A stretch of DNA of 64,000 nt from RFSX01 sp965248155. Lineage in GTDB: Bacteria; Bacteroidota; Bacteroidia; Chitinophagales; Saprospiraceae. This document shows positions 1-9,652 of this stretch, one piece after another; position 1 is the first letter of the stretch, and each line of letters starts with the position of its first letter. Location: NCBI GenBank assembly GCA_965248155.1, contig CBDFIO010000002.1:2071458-2135457 (forward strand), written 5' to 3'. A program made the translations under genes and the position numbers. Under the pieces are notes generated by a model that was not told where the DNA came from, did no database searches, and was given only the letters and a program-made list of their open reading frames with translations.

Positions 1-1
1 A

Positions 2-1531
2 ACAGAAATTATTGAAATTCCAAACAGCGGAGGGAATCATAGTTCTCCTTTTACAACTGAGAATACAGAATATGTTATGGCTGGAACTCGATTTAGTGTT
101 CCTATTCCACAAAAGGATGTAGCTATAGATAGTTATAAAGAAAACTTCAATGGAATGTTAACTTTTATTAAGGTTGATGATGAAGGACATATGAATATTG
201 CTTTCCAAATTCTTCTTCCAGCATTTGACTATGACCTGGCACATTCAGGTAAAGGAAAATCTCATGGATGGACATTTTTCACAACATACAATACTGAAGA
301 ATCTCATACATTGAAAGAAGTGGGTGCTTCCCAGAATGATAAGGATTTTATAGCCGCAATCAATTGGAAATTAGCAGAACAATATATTGCAGAAGGTAAA
401 GGAAGAGAAATAGCCGCACCTCACAGAGTTAACAGATATGATGAAGAAACTCATTCTGCGACTTCTACAGTTGTTCCTACTGTCAAAGTTCTAACACCAG
501 CAGAATGTCCAGGGCTTGTTTATTTTCTACCAACTCCTAAATCCCCTCACGGTGTCGATGTTGATCCAACTGGAGAGTATATAATTGGAAGCGGAAAACT
601 TTCAGCTGACTTAACAGCTCACTCATTTACAAATATGTTATCCGCTATTGAGAATGAAGAATTCGAAACGACAATTAGTGGAATTCCAGTTTTGAAGTAT
701 GACAAAGTAGTTGGTGGAGTTGTTAAAAAACCTGGACTAGGTCCATTACATACAGAATTTGATGATAAGGGTAATGCTTATACGACATTCGTCATATCCT
801 CTACGGTCGTTAAGTGGAAAGTCGGAACATGGGAAGTACTCGATAAAGTTCCAACTTATTACTCAGTAGGTCACTTGATGATTCCTGGTGGTGACTCTAA
901 AAAACCACAAGGAAAGTATATGGTTGCTCTAAACAAAATTACCAAAGACAGATATTTGCCTACAGGCCCTGAGATGAATCACTCTGCACAATTGTATGAT
1001 ATTTCAGGAGATAAAATGAAACTCTTGCTGGATTTCCCTACAGTTGGTGAACCACACTACGCACAGGCGATATCTGCTGATAGAGTACAACCGAATAGTA
1101 AAAAATTCTATAAAATTGAAGATAACAAACATCCTTACAGAGCAATGGGAGAACGCGAAACAAGAGTAGAAAGAGACGGAAATACTGTTCATATATATAT
1201 GACCTCAATTCGAAGTCATTTTGCTCCAGATAATATTGAAGGAATTAAAGTAGGTGATGATGTCTACATCCATCTTACAAATTTGGAACAAGATTTTGAT
1301 GTGCCTCATGGATTAGCTATTCAAGGTGCACTAACAGCTGAACTATTAGTGATGCCCGGCCAAACTGAAACCATGTATTGGAAACCACAAAGAGAAGGTA
1401 TTACAACATTTTATTGTACGGACTTCTGCTCAGCCCTCCATCAAGAAATGCAAGGATATATTCGCGTATCAAAACGCGGAGCAAATGTTGATCTTAAATG
1501 GAGTTTGGGTGAAGAGGATGAAGACTTGTAA
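2..1531 (+). CDS. nosZ: Nitrous-oxide reductase NosZ, C-terminal part (5' end outside window)
   Basis: NosZ is the periplasmic multicopper enzyme that reduces N2O to N2 at the end of denitrification. The frame is open from base 2, ahead of the first Met at 77, so the gene enters from the left and the signal peptide and first CuZ histidines are not visible. The visible part has beta-propeller segments with His motifs typical of the CuZ domain (SPHGVDVDPTGEY, LGPLHTEFDDKG, MNHSAQ, GEPHYAQ). The C-terminal cupredoxin domain carries the CuA site, DVPHG and then CTDFCSALHQEM, with both cysteines, the histidine and the methionine present. The gene order that follows is typical of clade II (atypical) nos clusters in Bacteroidota. 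No defect is visible in this gene. Confidence 0.96.
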   Translation, partial: TEIIEIPNSGGNHSSPFTTENTEYVMAGTRFSVPIPQKDVAIDSYKENFNGMLTFIKVDDEGHMNIAFQILLPAFDYDLAHSGKGKSHGWTFFTTYNTEESHTLKEVGASQNDKDFIAAINWKLAEQYIAEGKGREIAAPHRVNRYDEETHSATSTVVPTVKVLTPAECPGLVYFLPTPKSPHGVDVDPTGEYIIGSGKLSADLTAHSFTNMLSAIENEEFETTISGIPVLKYDKVVGGVVKKPGLGPLHTEFDDKGNAYTTFVISSTVVKWKVGTWEVLDKVPTYYSVGHLMIPGGDSKKPQGKYMVALNKITKDRYLPTGPEMNHSAQLYDISGDKMKLLLDFPTVGEPHYAQAISADRVQPNSKKFYKIEDNKHPYRAMGERETRVERDGNTVHIYMTSIRSHFAPDNIEGIKVGDDVYIHLTNLEQDFDVPHGLAIQGALTAELLVMPGQTETMYWKPQREGITTFYCTDFCSALHQEMQGYIRVSKRGANVDLKWSLGEEDEDL

Positions 1532-1541
1532 AATAACACTT

Positions 1542-1582
1542 GAAGGAGCGGTGCAAATTAGACTCCGCTTCCTTCTTTTTTT
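1542..1582 (+). terminator. Intrinsic terminator or attenuator after nosZ
   Basis: GAAGGAGCGG (from 1542) pairs with CCGCTTCCTTC (1565-1575) with one bulge, followed by a run of T. It lies 11 bases after the nosZ stop and before the next nos gene. It would let nosZ be made in excess, with readthrough into the accessory genes. Confidence 0.75.
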
Positions 1583-1614
1583 ATCTCTCAAACCCAAACA
1601 ATATTCAGCTTATC

Positions 1615-2208
1615 ATGAATCTAAAAACTGTCCTTAAAAAGCACTTGGCTCAGATATTGATGATCCTTACAGGTCTACTCATTTTACTTTTATTTGTTTT
1701 TCCAATGTGGAGGATCACCTTATTAGCTCCTCAATACCCGGACGGTGTCCACATGTTTATTTACATTAATAAGATCGGAGGTGCAACACCTGGAACCTTA
1801 CAAAATATCAATATTCTGAATCATTATATAGGCATGAAACCTATTGAACCGGATTCAATAGCAGAACTTAAATATTTTCCATTCATAGTTATTGGATTTT
1901 CTGCACTGGCCTTTTTGACAGCTTTAATAAATAACAAATACGCTTATTGTTTCTGGCTTGGGTTATTCACTATTGCTCTGGGCGTTTATGATTTTTACTT
2001 ATGGGAATATGACTATGGTCATAATCTAGATCCTAAAGCTGCGATGAAATTTGATGACTCCTTCCAGCCCCCATTAATCGGATCTAAAACAATCATCAAT
2101 TTTATTGCAAAATCTTATCCTCACGTTGGAGGATGGATGTTGATTATTTCTCTTTTCATGGCATCTTTTGCTAATCTAATTAAATTTAAAAAATTGAAGT
2201 TCGCATGA
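1615..2208 (+). CDS. nos-cluster membrane protein between nosZ and nosL
   Basis: This 197-residue integral membrane protein has about four hydrophobic segments. The first is right after the N-terminus, followed by an extracytoplasmic segment with PMWRITLLAPQYPDG and LNHYIGMKPI. I recall proteins with this LNHYIGMK signature in nos clusters of Bacteroidota and other clade II organisms, where they have no proven role; copper delivery or NosZ maturation is inference. An in-frame TTG lies at 1540, but it falls inside the terminator hairpin, so the ATG at 1615 is chosen. The end overlaps nosL by 4 bases, pointing to translational coupling. Confidence 0.85.
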   Translation: MNLKTVLKKHLAQILMILTGLLILLLFVFPMWRITLLAPQYPDGVHMFIYINKIGGATPGTLQNINILNHYIGMKPIEPDSIAELKYFPFIVIGFSALAFLTALINNKYAYCFWLGLFTIALGVYDFYLWEYDYGHNLDPKAAMKFDDSFQPPLIGSKTIINFIAKSYPHVGGWMLIISLFMASFANLIKFKKLKFA

Positions 2209-2654
2209 AAATAAAAAATGTAATATTTCTATTCTTGGGACTAGCAGCAATACTGCCTTCATGTGAAATCTCTTCTAAGGACATCAGCTATAATGAAGAT
2301 CAATGTGCTTTTTGTAAAATGATAATTTCAGACAAAAGATTTGGTGCAGAGTTAGTAACCACTAAAGGCAAAGTATATAAATATGATGCTGTTGAATGTA
2401 TGCTTCGTGTCCTGGTAGAAAACGGAGAAGATGAATACAAATATATTATGCTGAATCATTTTGATAGTCCATCAAAACTTTATGACGGGAAACAATCTCA
2501 TTTCCTTGTCAGTCAAAACCTTCCAAGCCCAATGGGTGGATTCTTAAGCGCATTTAAATCGAAATCAGCAGCTATGAAAGCTAAAGATGATCACGGAGGA
2601 TCAGTATATGACATTGATCAGATAATTAACATTTATAAAGAAGATGCCTCTTAA
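2205..2654 (+). CDS. nosL: NosL, copper-chaperone lipoprotein
   Basis: NosL is an outer-membrane or periplasmic lipoprotein that binds Cu(I) and supports CuZ assembly in NosZ. The 149-residue product starts with a lipoprotein signal (hydrophobic core, then LPSC at about residues 18-21). It next shows the family motif CAFCKM, followed by the conserved YDAVECML segment and a C-terminal GGSVYDIDQI. Its length fits the family. The start overlaps the upstream membrane-protein stop by 4 bases, and the ATG at 2644, which probably starts nosD, lies inside the end of nosL. Confidence 0.93.
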   Translation: MKIKNVIFLFLGLAAILPSCEISSKDISYNEDQCAFCKMIISDKRFGAELVTTKGKVYKYDAVECMLRVLVENGEDEYKYIMLNHFDSPSKLYDGKQSHFLVSQNLPSPMGGFLSAFKSKSAAMKAKDDHGGSVYDIDQIINIYKEDAS

Positions 2655-2706
2655 ATTGCAAAATATTATTACTTCTCTATTAATTATTTGTTTTTAAAAT
2701 GGATTA

Positions 2707-3891
2707 TTGTTTGGAGACAAAATCACAGTCGGATCTAATGCTGACTTTCTATCAATTGAAATGGCATTAATAGCTTCAAATCCAGGAGATACGATCCTCA
2801 TACAATATGGAAAATATTATGTTGAGAATCTTATTATCGAGAAACCATTGACAATATTAGGTGAAAATCACCCTGAACTTATTTCTAAATCTGGCGAAGA
2901 AATTTTGACGATTAATGCCAATAATGTGAGTGTAGTTGGCCTAAGATTCAAACATGTAAAAACAAGTTACCTCAAAGAGAATTCAGCGATCAGAGTAAAA
3001 GAGAAGAAATATTTCCATATTGAAAATAATATAATCGATAGTTGCTTTTTTGGTATATATCTACAACACGGAAAAGATGGATCTATAATTAATAATACAT
3101 TAATTGGAAATGCAACAACTGAAGCAGAATCAGGAAATGGAATTCATGCCTGGCACAGTGATCGAATAGTGATTAAGGATAATACCGTAAAAGCCCATCG
3201 GGATGGCATCTATTTTGAGTTTGTAAATGAAAGCACTATTTCAGATAATCACAGCGAAGGAAATAAGAGATATGGTCTTCATTTTATGTTTTCAAATGAT
3301 AACGAATACATCAATAATATTTTCAAGAATAATGGAGTGGGCGTGGCTGTGATGTTTTCCAGAAGAATTAAAATGATTCACAATGAATTCATCTATAACT
3401 GGGGTGGATCATCATATGGTTTGCTATTGAAAGAAATTCTGGATGGAGAAATATCAGATAATATATTCCACCAAAATACTATAGGAATTTTTGTTGAAGG
3501 ATCCAATAGAATTGAATACGCTAATAACCATTTTACGAGAAACGGATGGGCGATTAAATTTTCTGGAGGATGTGAAGACAATGTTATCCATCATAATAAT
3601 TTTATAAATAATTCATTGGACCTCGTCATCAGCTCCAAATTAAGTTCTAATTCAATTCACCATAATTATTGGAGTAATTACAATGGATATGATCTGGATA
3701 AAGACAATATTGGTGATGTTCCTTATTATCCCATAAAGCTATTTTACTACATTATCGACCGTACTCCGGAAGCTATTATTTTAATGCGAAGCTTGTTTGT
3801 TGATATTATCAATTTTGCGGAGAAAGTAAGTCCAATTTTTACGCCAAAAGATGTATTCGACCAATACCCATTAATGGAGAAAGTGATATGA
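2707..3891 (+). CDS. nosD: NosD, periplasmic copper-binding protein (signal peptide interrupted by a stop)
   Basis: NosD is a right-handed beta-helix (CASH domain) protein that works with NosF and NosY in maturing the copper centres of NosZ. The product shows regular short beta-helix rungs (for example NNIIDSCFFGIYL, SDNHSEGNKRYGLHF, YANNHFTRNGWAIKF). The coordinates start at a TTG, but this is unlikely to be the real start. An ATG at 2644, overlapping the end of nosL, opens the same frame with a plausible signal peptide (MPLKLQNIITSLLIICF). A TAA at 2695-2697 then interrupts it just before NGLLFGDKI. Either this is a base error (CAA or AAA read as TAA) or the protein has lost export. The stop codon overlaps nosF. 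Confidence 0.88.
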   Translation: MFGDKITVGSNADFLSIEMALIASNPGDTILIQYGKYYVENLIIEKPLTILGENHPELISKSGEEILTINANNVSVVGLRFKHVKTSYLKENSAIRVKEKKYFHIENNIIDSCFFGIYLQHGKDGSIINNTLIGNATTEAESGNGIHAWHSDRIVIKDNTVKAHRDGIYFEFVNESTISDNHSEGNKRYGLHFMFSNDNEYINNIFKNNGVGVAVMFSRRIKMIHNEFIYNWGGSSYGLLLKEILDGEISDNIFHQNTIGIFVEGSNRIEYANNHFTRNGWAIKFSGGCEDNVIHHNNFINNSLDLVISSKLSSNSIHHNYWSNYNGYDLDKDNIGDVPYYPIKLFYYIIDRTPEAIILMRSLFVDIINFAEKVSPIFTPKDVFDQYPLMEKVI

Positions 3892-4624
3892 TAGAAATAA
3901 ATGGATTATATAAGTCCTTCGGGAAAAATGATGTTTTGAAAGATATTGATCTTGATTTTTCAAAACCAGGAATCGTAGCTATTCTTGGGCCTAATGGATC
4001 CGGTAAAACGACCTTGCTAAAGTGCTTTTTGGGATTGACAAGATTTGATGAAGGCGAGATTAAGTATAGAGGTAAATCTGTTCTAAATCAATATGATTAT
4101 AGGAGACAATTGAGCCATCTGCCACAGATAGCTTGCTTTCCGGAGAACTTGACAGGCCAGGATCTGATACTAATGATCAAAGATCTTAGAGGAGGAAGAA
4201 CCAATGAAAGCTACTTTATTGATCTGTTTGATCTGAAAGGGGAAATTCATAAAAAAATGGGTACCTCTCAGGAGGGAACAAACAAAAAATTAATTTGTTA
4301 TTGTCACTCATGTTTGATAATCCATTGTTAATACTTGATGAGCCGACATCTGGTTTGGATCCTCTGGCGATCATTAATCTGAAAGCTTATTTAAAGAGGG
4401 AAAGAGAAAGAGGGAAGCTTATTTTAATAACGACACACATAATGAGTTTTGCAGAAGAACTTGCTGATCAGGTTGTGTTCTTGATGGATGGACGTATATA
4501 TTTTAATGGAGCCATGCAAAGCTTGATGATGAAGCATAAGGCATCAAGTCTGGAGTTAGCAATAGCGAAAATATTAAATGCAAATACATCTCATTTGATT
4601 AATATAAAATCAAAAGCAATATGA
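3888..4624 (+). pseudogene. nosF: NosF, ABC transporter ATP-binding subunit, frameshifted
   Basis: NosF is the ATPase partner of NosY and NosD. It is read in two pieces: 3888-4331 holds Walker A (GPNGSGKTT) and the Q-loop region, and 4295-4624 holds Walker B (LLILDEPTSGLDP) and the H-loop (TTHIM). The shift lies in the run of seven A at 4251-4257. With eight A the text would read KKNGYLSGGNKQKINLLL, restoring the LSGG signature and joining both halves. One missing base therefore explains everything, from either a homopolymer error or a real mutation. The start overlaps nosD and the end overlaps nosY, each as ATGA, so the operon layout is intact. Confidence 0.9.
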
Positions 4625-5403
4625 TGAAGGTCTTCAAATATAGTTTGTATGATATGGTCCGTAATCGTTGGATGATTTTATATTTTGGGTTTTTTCTGGC
4701 CCTGACTTTTTCCCTATTGTTACTTAGTAATGACATTCCTAAATTGATCATAAGCTTAACAAATGTTATACTGGCCTTGACGCCTCTGATTGGCATTCTG
4801 TTCGGTGCTATGTATTATTATAATTCCTCAGACTTCATCAAATTATTACTTGCCCAACCACTTTCAAGAAAATCAATCTTTATTGGATTATATTTTGGCC
4901 TCGCTCTTTCTTTGTGTATCAGCCTTGTAGCCGGAGTAACAATACCGCTTTTGTTTTACGGGATTATGAGTTCACAAGAACTGGGAACCTTCATTATTCT
5001 ACTCTTAATGGCCTGCACACTTACTATAGTATTTTCATTGCTTGCTTTTATCATCGCAATGAAAAATGAGAACAAGATCAGAGGACTTGGTATTGCAATC
5101 TTTATGTGGTTGTTTTTTGCAATTATTTATGATGGCATTTTTCTTTTACTCCTGTCAACCTTTAGTGATTACCCATTAGAGAATTTAACAATCGGCCTCA
5201 CTAGTTTTAACCCTGTTGATCTGGCTAGAATTCTTATTCTTCTTAAATTGGATATTTCAGCTATGATGGGTTATACCGGTGCTGTATTACAGAAATTTCT
5301 AGGGAGTCAACTAGGTTATGTGTTCATTATTTCTGTCCTCTTTATTTGGATTGTACTTCCCTTCAGATGGATGGTAAATCTTGGTATGAAAAAAGACTTC
5401 TGA
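4621..5403 (+). CDS. nosY: NosY, ABC-2 type permease of the nos system
   Basis: This 260-residue polytopic membrane protein has about six hydrophobic segments and the opening typical of ABC-2 permeases (FKYSLYDMVRNRWMILYFGFF). NosY forms the membrane part of the NosDFY transporter, which is thought to supply a component for the NosZ CuZ cluster. It begins at the nosF stop (ATGA overlap), so it is the last gene of a tightly coupled nosLDFY operon. No defect is visible. Confidence 0.9.
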   Translation: MMKVFKYSLYDMVRNRWMILYFGFFLALTFSLLLLSNDIPKLIISLTNVILALTPLIGILFGAMYYYNSSDFIKLLLAQPLSRKSIFIGLYFGLALSLCISLVAGVTIPLLFYGIMSSQELGTFIILLLMACTLTIVFSLLAFIIAMKNENKIRGLGIAIFMWLFFAIIYDGIFLLLLSTFSDYPLENLTIGLTSFNPVDLARILILLKLDISAMMGYTGAVLQKFLGSQLGYVFIISVLFIWIVLPFRWMVNLGMKKDF

Positions 5404-5475
5404 ATTCAATTCCTATAGATTAATTTATCATCTTTGATTTTCGAACAATCTAATTTTTCAGTTGTTTAATTCATA

Positions 5476-6323
5476 ATGATTACAAGAGGAATAGCTTTCA
5501 TACTTATTGCAACTTTTTCGTTCGCTTTCATGAACGCTTTGGCTAAAGAACTGATGAATTTCCATCCACTCCAGGTTGTATTTTTTAGAGCCGCCAGAAC
5601 ATTTGCAGTCATTTTTCCAATGATTTTATATAAAAGAATTCCGATTATTGGTAATAATCCTAAACTGTTATTCTATCGCGCCCTAGCAGGAGTTCTATCC
5701 CTGTCAACATTTTTTTTGCATTACAAAACATTCCTCTTGGATCAGCAATCTCAATACGATACCTGGGCCCAATCTTTGGAGCAATATTGGCATTTCTTTA
5801 TTTAAAAGAAAAAATTAACCTGCTCCAATGGCTAAGTTTTACAATAGCATTTGCTGGTGTATTATTATTAAAAGGATTTGATATAAGAATAGATTTTCTC
5901 AATTTCTTCCTGGTATTAATATCTGCACTATTTATAGGAATCGTCTTTGTACTTATTCGATTTTTGAGTTCTCGCGAGCATTATCTTATCATCATAAATT
6001 ATTTTATGGTGGCCTGTATAATGATCAGTTTATTATTTCTTAATTATTGGAGATTGCCTGTTGGAAATGAGTGGTACTCAGTAATAGGGATAGGTCTCTT
6101 TGGGTTGATAGGCCAGATCTATATGACCAGAGCATTCCAAACTGAAGAAACAAGCGTACTTGCACCTTTCAAATACATGGAATTGGTATATGCACTTATT
6201 ATGGGTTATGTATTTTTTGGAGAGGCGTACGGTTTATTACCATTCCTTGGGATTGTCTTAATTATTGGAGGAATGCTGTTGAATGTTTATGCTAAAAGAA
6301 AGGCAGAAATAAAAACGACTTAG
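5476..6323 (+). pseudogene. EamA/DMT-family permease, frameshifted
   Basis: Drug/metabolite-transporter family proteins have ten membrane segments in two EamA repeats. The first half (5476 to about 5740) and the second half (5787-6323) are in different frames. Around 5727-5735 the text ATTACAAAACATTCC would read HYKNIPLGSAIS and then continue as RYLGPIFGAILAFLYL if one A were added to the four-A run, joining the halves into about 282 residues. The C-terminal half has the usual FKYMELVYALIMGYVFFGE motif. The substrate is not predictable. The next gene is on the opposite strand. Confidence 0.8.
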
Positions 6324-6394
6324 AAGTCAATTCCGGTTACAGTTACTTAATCTATTGAAAATTCAAAGATTTTCTCCTTTTATAAATGGGAAAT

Positions 6395-6844
6395 TTATTT
6401 CTCAAAATGTGAAGTAATCGTTCCTTTATTACCAGCGATTTCAATTAACCACTCTGCTTCAACAGCTTGGTTATTTGCTTTTATTAGAGTCCAGTGATCT
6501 ACTTTCCCATCTGATTTGTATAGGATCAAGGAATCTAAAGCCGGTTGCTCCCAAATAAAATCTTGTTCTTCTATAAAATCCTGACCCAGCAATGTGACAT
6601 CAAACGATGCGAAACCTGTATTGTCATTTAAAAATTCAACATATCCGTCAGGGGTGTCATCTACATCTGACTGAGGTATTCCAATTATCGTTGCATCACC
6701 AGCAACTCTAATAAAATTCCATTTTCCAGGAATCTCAAAATCATCAGCAATATCCTTTTCTGCGGGTTCCATATCTTCTGGACTACAGGAAATAATTATT
6801 AAGGATAAACTTAAACAAAGTGCAAGAAAATATTTTATACTCAT
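6395..6844 (-). CDS. Lipocalin-like lipoprotein
   Basis: This 149-residue protein has a lipoprotein signal (hydrophobic stretch, then IISCS with Cys at about residue 20). A small beta-rich domain of the lipocalin-like type seen in many Bacteroidota lipoproteins follows (GKWNFIRV near the start, then alternating strands such as GYVEFLNDNTGFASF and HWTLIKANN). Its function is unknown. It lies one base downstream of the PAP2 gene on the same strand, so the two are probably co-transcribed. Confidence 0.7.
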   Translation of the reverse strand: MSIKYFLALCLSLSLIIISCSPEDMEPAEKDIADDFEIPGKWNFIRVAGDATIIGIPQSDVDDTPDGYVEFLNDNTGFASFDVTLLGQDFIEEQDFIWEQPALDSLILYKSDGKVDHWTLIKANNQAVEAEWLIEIAGNKGTITSHFEK

Positions 6845-6845
6845 A

Positions 6846-7397
6846 TCAGGAACCTATTGAAATTCTGGCGCCCAAGATAAAACTATTTTGACTTATTGAT
6901 GGGCTTAACTGTATCTTATTGTTTACACTTGTCGTGAAGAGTAAGGCAGTTATAGATCCTAAAGCTGCTCCTCCAAGGACATCCCATATATCATGCGGCG
7001 GTGATTTTCCCTGGAATCGGCTATAACCAACATAGGAAGCGATCACCAGGGCCGGAATACCATATTTTTTCCCATACCTTTTGTAAATAAATGCAGCACT
7101 AAAAAAAGATGCTGCCGTATGACCGGAAGGAAAGGCATGATTGCCACCATTAGGTCTTTCTTTATTAATCAATCTTTTTAATGAATGAGTGGTTAGGAAA
7201 TTAACTCCAAAACCGATTAAAAATTCTTTGGATCCCTGTGGATCTTTTTCAATCAAGGTCATAGCAATAGCAGACAATGGTAAAGCGACTTCCAATACAT
7301 CACCTGAAGTTCTTATGAATGTTTCCTGCGCAGAATACGAAGACAAACAGAAGCACAAAATGTAAATTAGGAATAGGGGTCTATTTTTGGGATTCAT
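6846..7397 (-). CDS. PAP2-family phosphatase
   Basis: This 183-residue membrane or periplasmic phosphatase of the PAP2/HPO family has a signal-like N-terminus. All three family motifs are present: KRLINKERP (KX6RP), FPSGHTA (PSGH) and SRFQGKSPPHDIWDV (SRX5HX3D). Such enzymes dephosphorylate lipid phosphates such as phosphatidate or undecaprenyl diphosphate; the actual substrate cannot be told. It is followed one base later by the lipocalin-like gene. Confidence 0.88.
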   Translation of the reverse strand: MNPKNRPLFLIYILCFCLSSYSAQETFIRTSGDVLEVALPLSAIAMTLIEKDPQGSKEFLIGFGVNFLTTHSLKRLINKERPNGGNHAFPSGHTAASFFSAAFIYKRYGKKYGIPALVIASYVGYSRFQGKSPPHDIWDVLGGAALGSITALLFTTSVNNKIQLSPSISQNSFILGARISIGS

Positions 7398-8868
7398 AAG
7401 TTAAAATAATTTTTTCATTCCGGAATTTCAATATTATTTACAAATGTAGCCAGTTGAGCAATTTTAGTTTCTAATATTATTATTTCTTGGGATTGTCTGT
7501 TAATAATTTCTTCCATCCTGGAAATTTTATCTTCACACAACAATCCGCTGGTAGACTTTTTAAATGGGGCCTTATCTAATGATGGGATAATTGTATGTTC
7601 TTCATCTTCCACATAGACCAGTTTTTCTCCACTTAATCGTTCTAACAATCTAATGCTTTTAAGCATGTCGACATTTATTTTTTTTCCGTTCCTTTCGGAA
7701 TAATATGACCACGCCATTTCTTCAGAAGATTCTCCTATTAGAGAAAAGTTGTGCGGTGAAAGTGTCGTAATATTACCCGCTTCATCCCTGACTTTTAATT
7801 CTGAAGTGACTGCAACATCTTCAGCATAAATTTGAATAGTACCAGGCGGGGAATAGGATGGTAGAGTATCATTAATGAGCATTAATGTACCTGAGAGCCC
7901 AATATTACCATTAGAATAAATCCCGGAAGAACCGACGTTGATTCCTGAGCTAACCTGCAGTTGCCCTTTGACGACAGCATCATTCCGAACTTGTAAATTA
8001 CCGGCTTCAAGAAGATTCGCTGACAAACCAGGTAAGTCTGCTCCAGAAATATCAATAATTTTCAAATCGTCTGAACTGAAATCAATAACATAAACATATC
8101 GATTTGCAGCTGATACAGCTAAAGGAGAAGATCCAATTAAAACGCTATCTATATAATTCAGGATTGGAAGGATCGCTCACATCTATTATTTTAACATCAT
8201 GTGTGCCAATGTCGCAAACGAAAGCATAATCTCCGTCTATAGAAATACCATTTGGAGTAGTTCCAATTCCAAGACTTCCGGTAAGCATTGGACTTGTTGG
8301 ATCTGAAATATCAATAACTTTAATATCCTCAGATTCGGAATCTACGATATAAGCATAACTATTGGAAACATCCAATCCATTTGCAAGCCCTCCAATAGTT
8401 AAACACCCAGTTAATACTGGTGAAGCTGGATTAATGATGTCAATGATTTTGAGATCGTCCGCATCTCCATCAACAATATAAGCATATCGACCTAAGACCC
8501 TGAGTGCTCTTGGGGCAGTACCAATAGCAAAACTCGAAACTTGGCTTGGTGAAAATGGATTGGAAATATTGATGATTTTTAAATCCTCTGAATCCATATC
8601 AGCAACGTATGCATAATTTCCTGAAACAATTATTGCTATAGGATTTCCACCAATTCCAAGTATACCAGTCACAATAGGAGATGAAGGATTTGATATATCT
8701 ATGATTTTGAGGTCATCAGAAGAAGAATCAACAACATAAGCATATCTTCCACTTACATAGACTGAATTAGGGTTGCCTCCAATACCAACAGAACCAATAA
8801 GTGTGGGAGATGTAGCATCAGAGCAATCTATTATTTTCAAATCGTTAGTATCAAAATGTGGTGCTGGG

Positions 8869-9354
8869 TCAAATAGGCTGATGATCTCCATAAGTTCCTG
8901 ATTTATAATAGTATTTTTCGATGTACATACCAATGACATTATCGTGAATCTGTTCATTTTTGGAAAAGCAAATGGTTTTTCTATTAAGACGTTTGATATG
9001 CGTTCTAAAATTCAAGTTTTTCCGTTCTATTTTCCAAGTCAAATCTTTCCCAATAGTATGTAAGCTTTTTGGCAATGACCTACTATAAGCTCCCCAATCA
9101 TCCGTATAATAGTCACCAATGGGAATGTCTTTAAGAAGATCCAGAAGTTTTTCAAAGCTCTCATCGGTACGCTTTCCATTAACCCAAGCCAAAATCATCC
9201 CGGAATGCTTATCCATCGCATACCAAGTCCACCTTTGATTCGCCTTACTGCCAACATAAGACCAAAACTCATCTGCCTCTGCTGTATAGTGAAAACTTAC
9301 TGCCAAATTATCAAGGCTTTGAACTTCTTCCTTGTTCAATAGATAAGGGTTCAC
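8869..9354 (-). CDS. IS1-family transposase catalytic part (InsB-type)
   Basis: This is the catalytic half of an IS1-type DDE transposase, with EADEFWSYVGSKANQRW, YYTDDWGAY and IERKNLNFRTHIKRL matching the family. It is normally made as an InsAB fusion by a -1 frameshift. The overlap with InsA contains a run of eight A followed by C on the coding strand (about 9361-9369), the expected slippery site. The last residues (after about KNEQIHDN) run close to the element end. The catalytic residues appear intact. Confidence 0.85.
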   Translation of the reverse strand: MNPYLLNKEEVQSLDNLAVSFHYTAEADEFWSYVGSKANQRWTWYAMDKHSGMILAWVNGKRTDESFEKLLDLLKDIPIGDYYTDDWGAYSRSLPKSLHTIGKDLTWKIERKNLNFRTHIKRLNRKTICFSKNEQIHDNVIGMYIEKYYYKSGTYGDHQPI

Positions 9355-9652
9355 TTGAAGCGTTTTTTTTTAAGTGAGCTATCACCGTATTTTTATTGAT
9401 CCCTAAAATCCTTGCTGTATCTCGAACCCCTGAACTATTGAGAATTAATGAGTCAATTTGTTCTTTAACACCGGGCTCTCTGGCTTTATAGCTATAGCTA
9501 TAGCTATAGCTAAGTTGAAAACTCTTTTTGCAGACTTTACAACGCCAACGTTGTCTCCCGTTTTCTCTATGACCATTCTTTTGAAGGTCAGTACAATTGC
9601 AATGGGGACAAGTAATAGTAGTAGTAGTAGTAGTAGTAGTAGTATGTTCCAT
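9311..9652 (-). CDS. IS1-family InsA-type DNA-binding protein with simple repeats
   Basis: This 113-residue protein has the InsA layout: an N-terminal zinc finger (CPHCNC...CKVC), the QRWRCKVCKKSF motif and a helix-turn-helix (VRDTARILGINKNTVIAHLKK). Two low-complexity insertions are unusual. Nine threonines follow MEH at the N-terminus, and a (YS)n stretch follows KSFQL. Both arise from short tandem repeats in the DNA. The protein binds the element ends and contributes the N-terminus of the fused transposase. Confidence 0.85.
   Translation of the reverse strand: MEHTTTTTTTTTITCPHCNCTDLQKNGHRENGRQRWRCKVCKKSFQLSYSYSYSYKAREPGVKEQIDSLILNSSGVRDTARILGINKNTVIAHLKKNASSEPLSIEQGRSSKP
9487..9510. repeat. 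TATAGC hexanucleotide repeat, 4 units, in insA
   Basis: Four perfect copies of TATAGC encode the Tyr-Ser run of the IS1 InsA-type protein. Changes of copy number would keep the frame. Confidence 0.9.
9617..9643. repeat. AGT trinucleotide repeat, 9 units, at the insA N-terminus
   Basis: Nine perfect AGT units (ACT on the coding strand) encode nine threonines directly after MEH of InsA. Copy-number change would alter the N-terminal length but not the frame. Confidence 0.9.
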
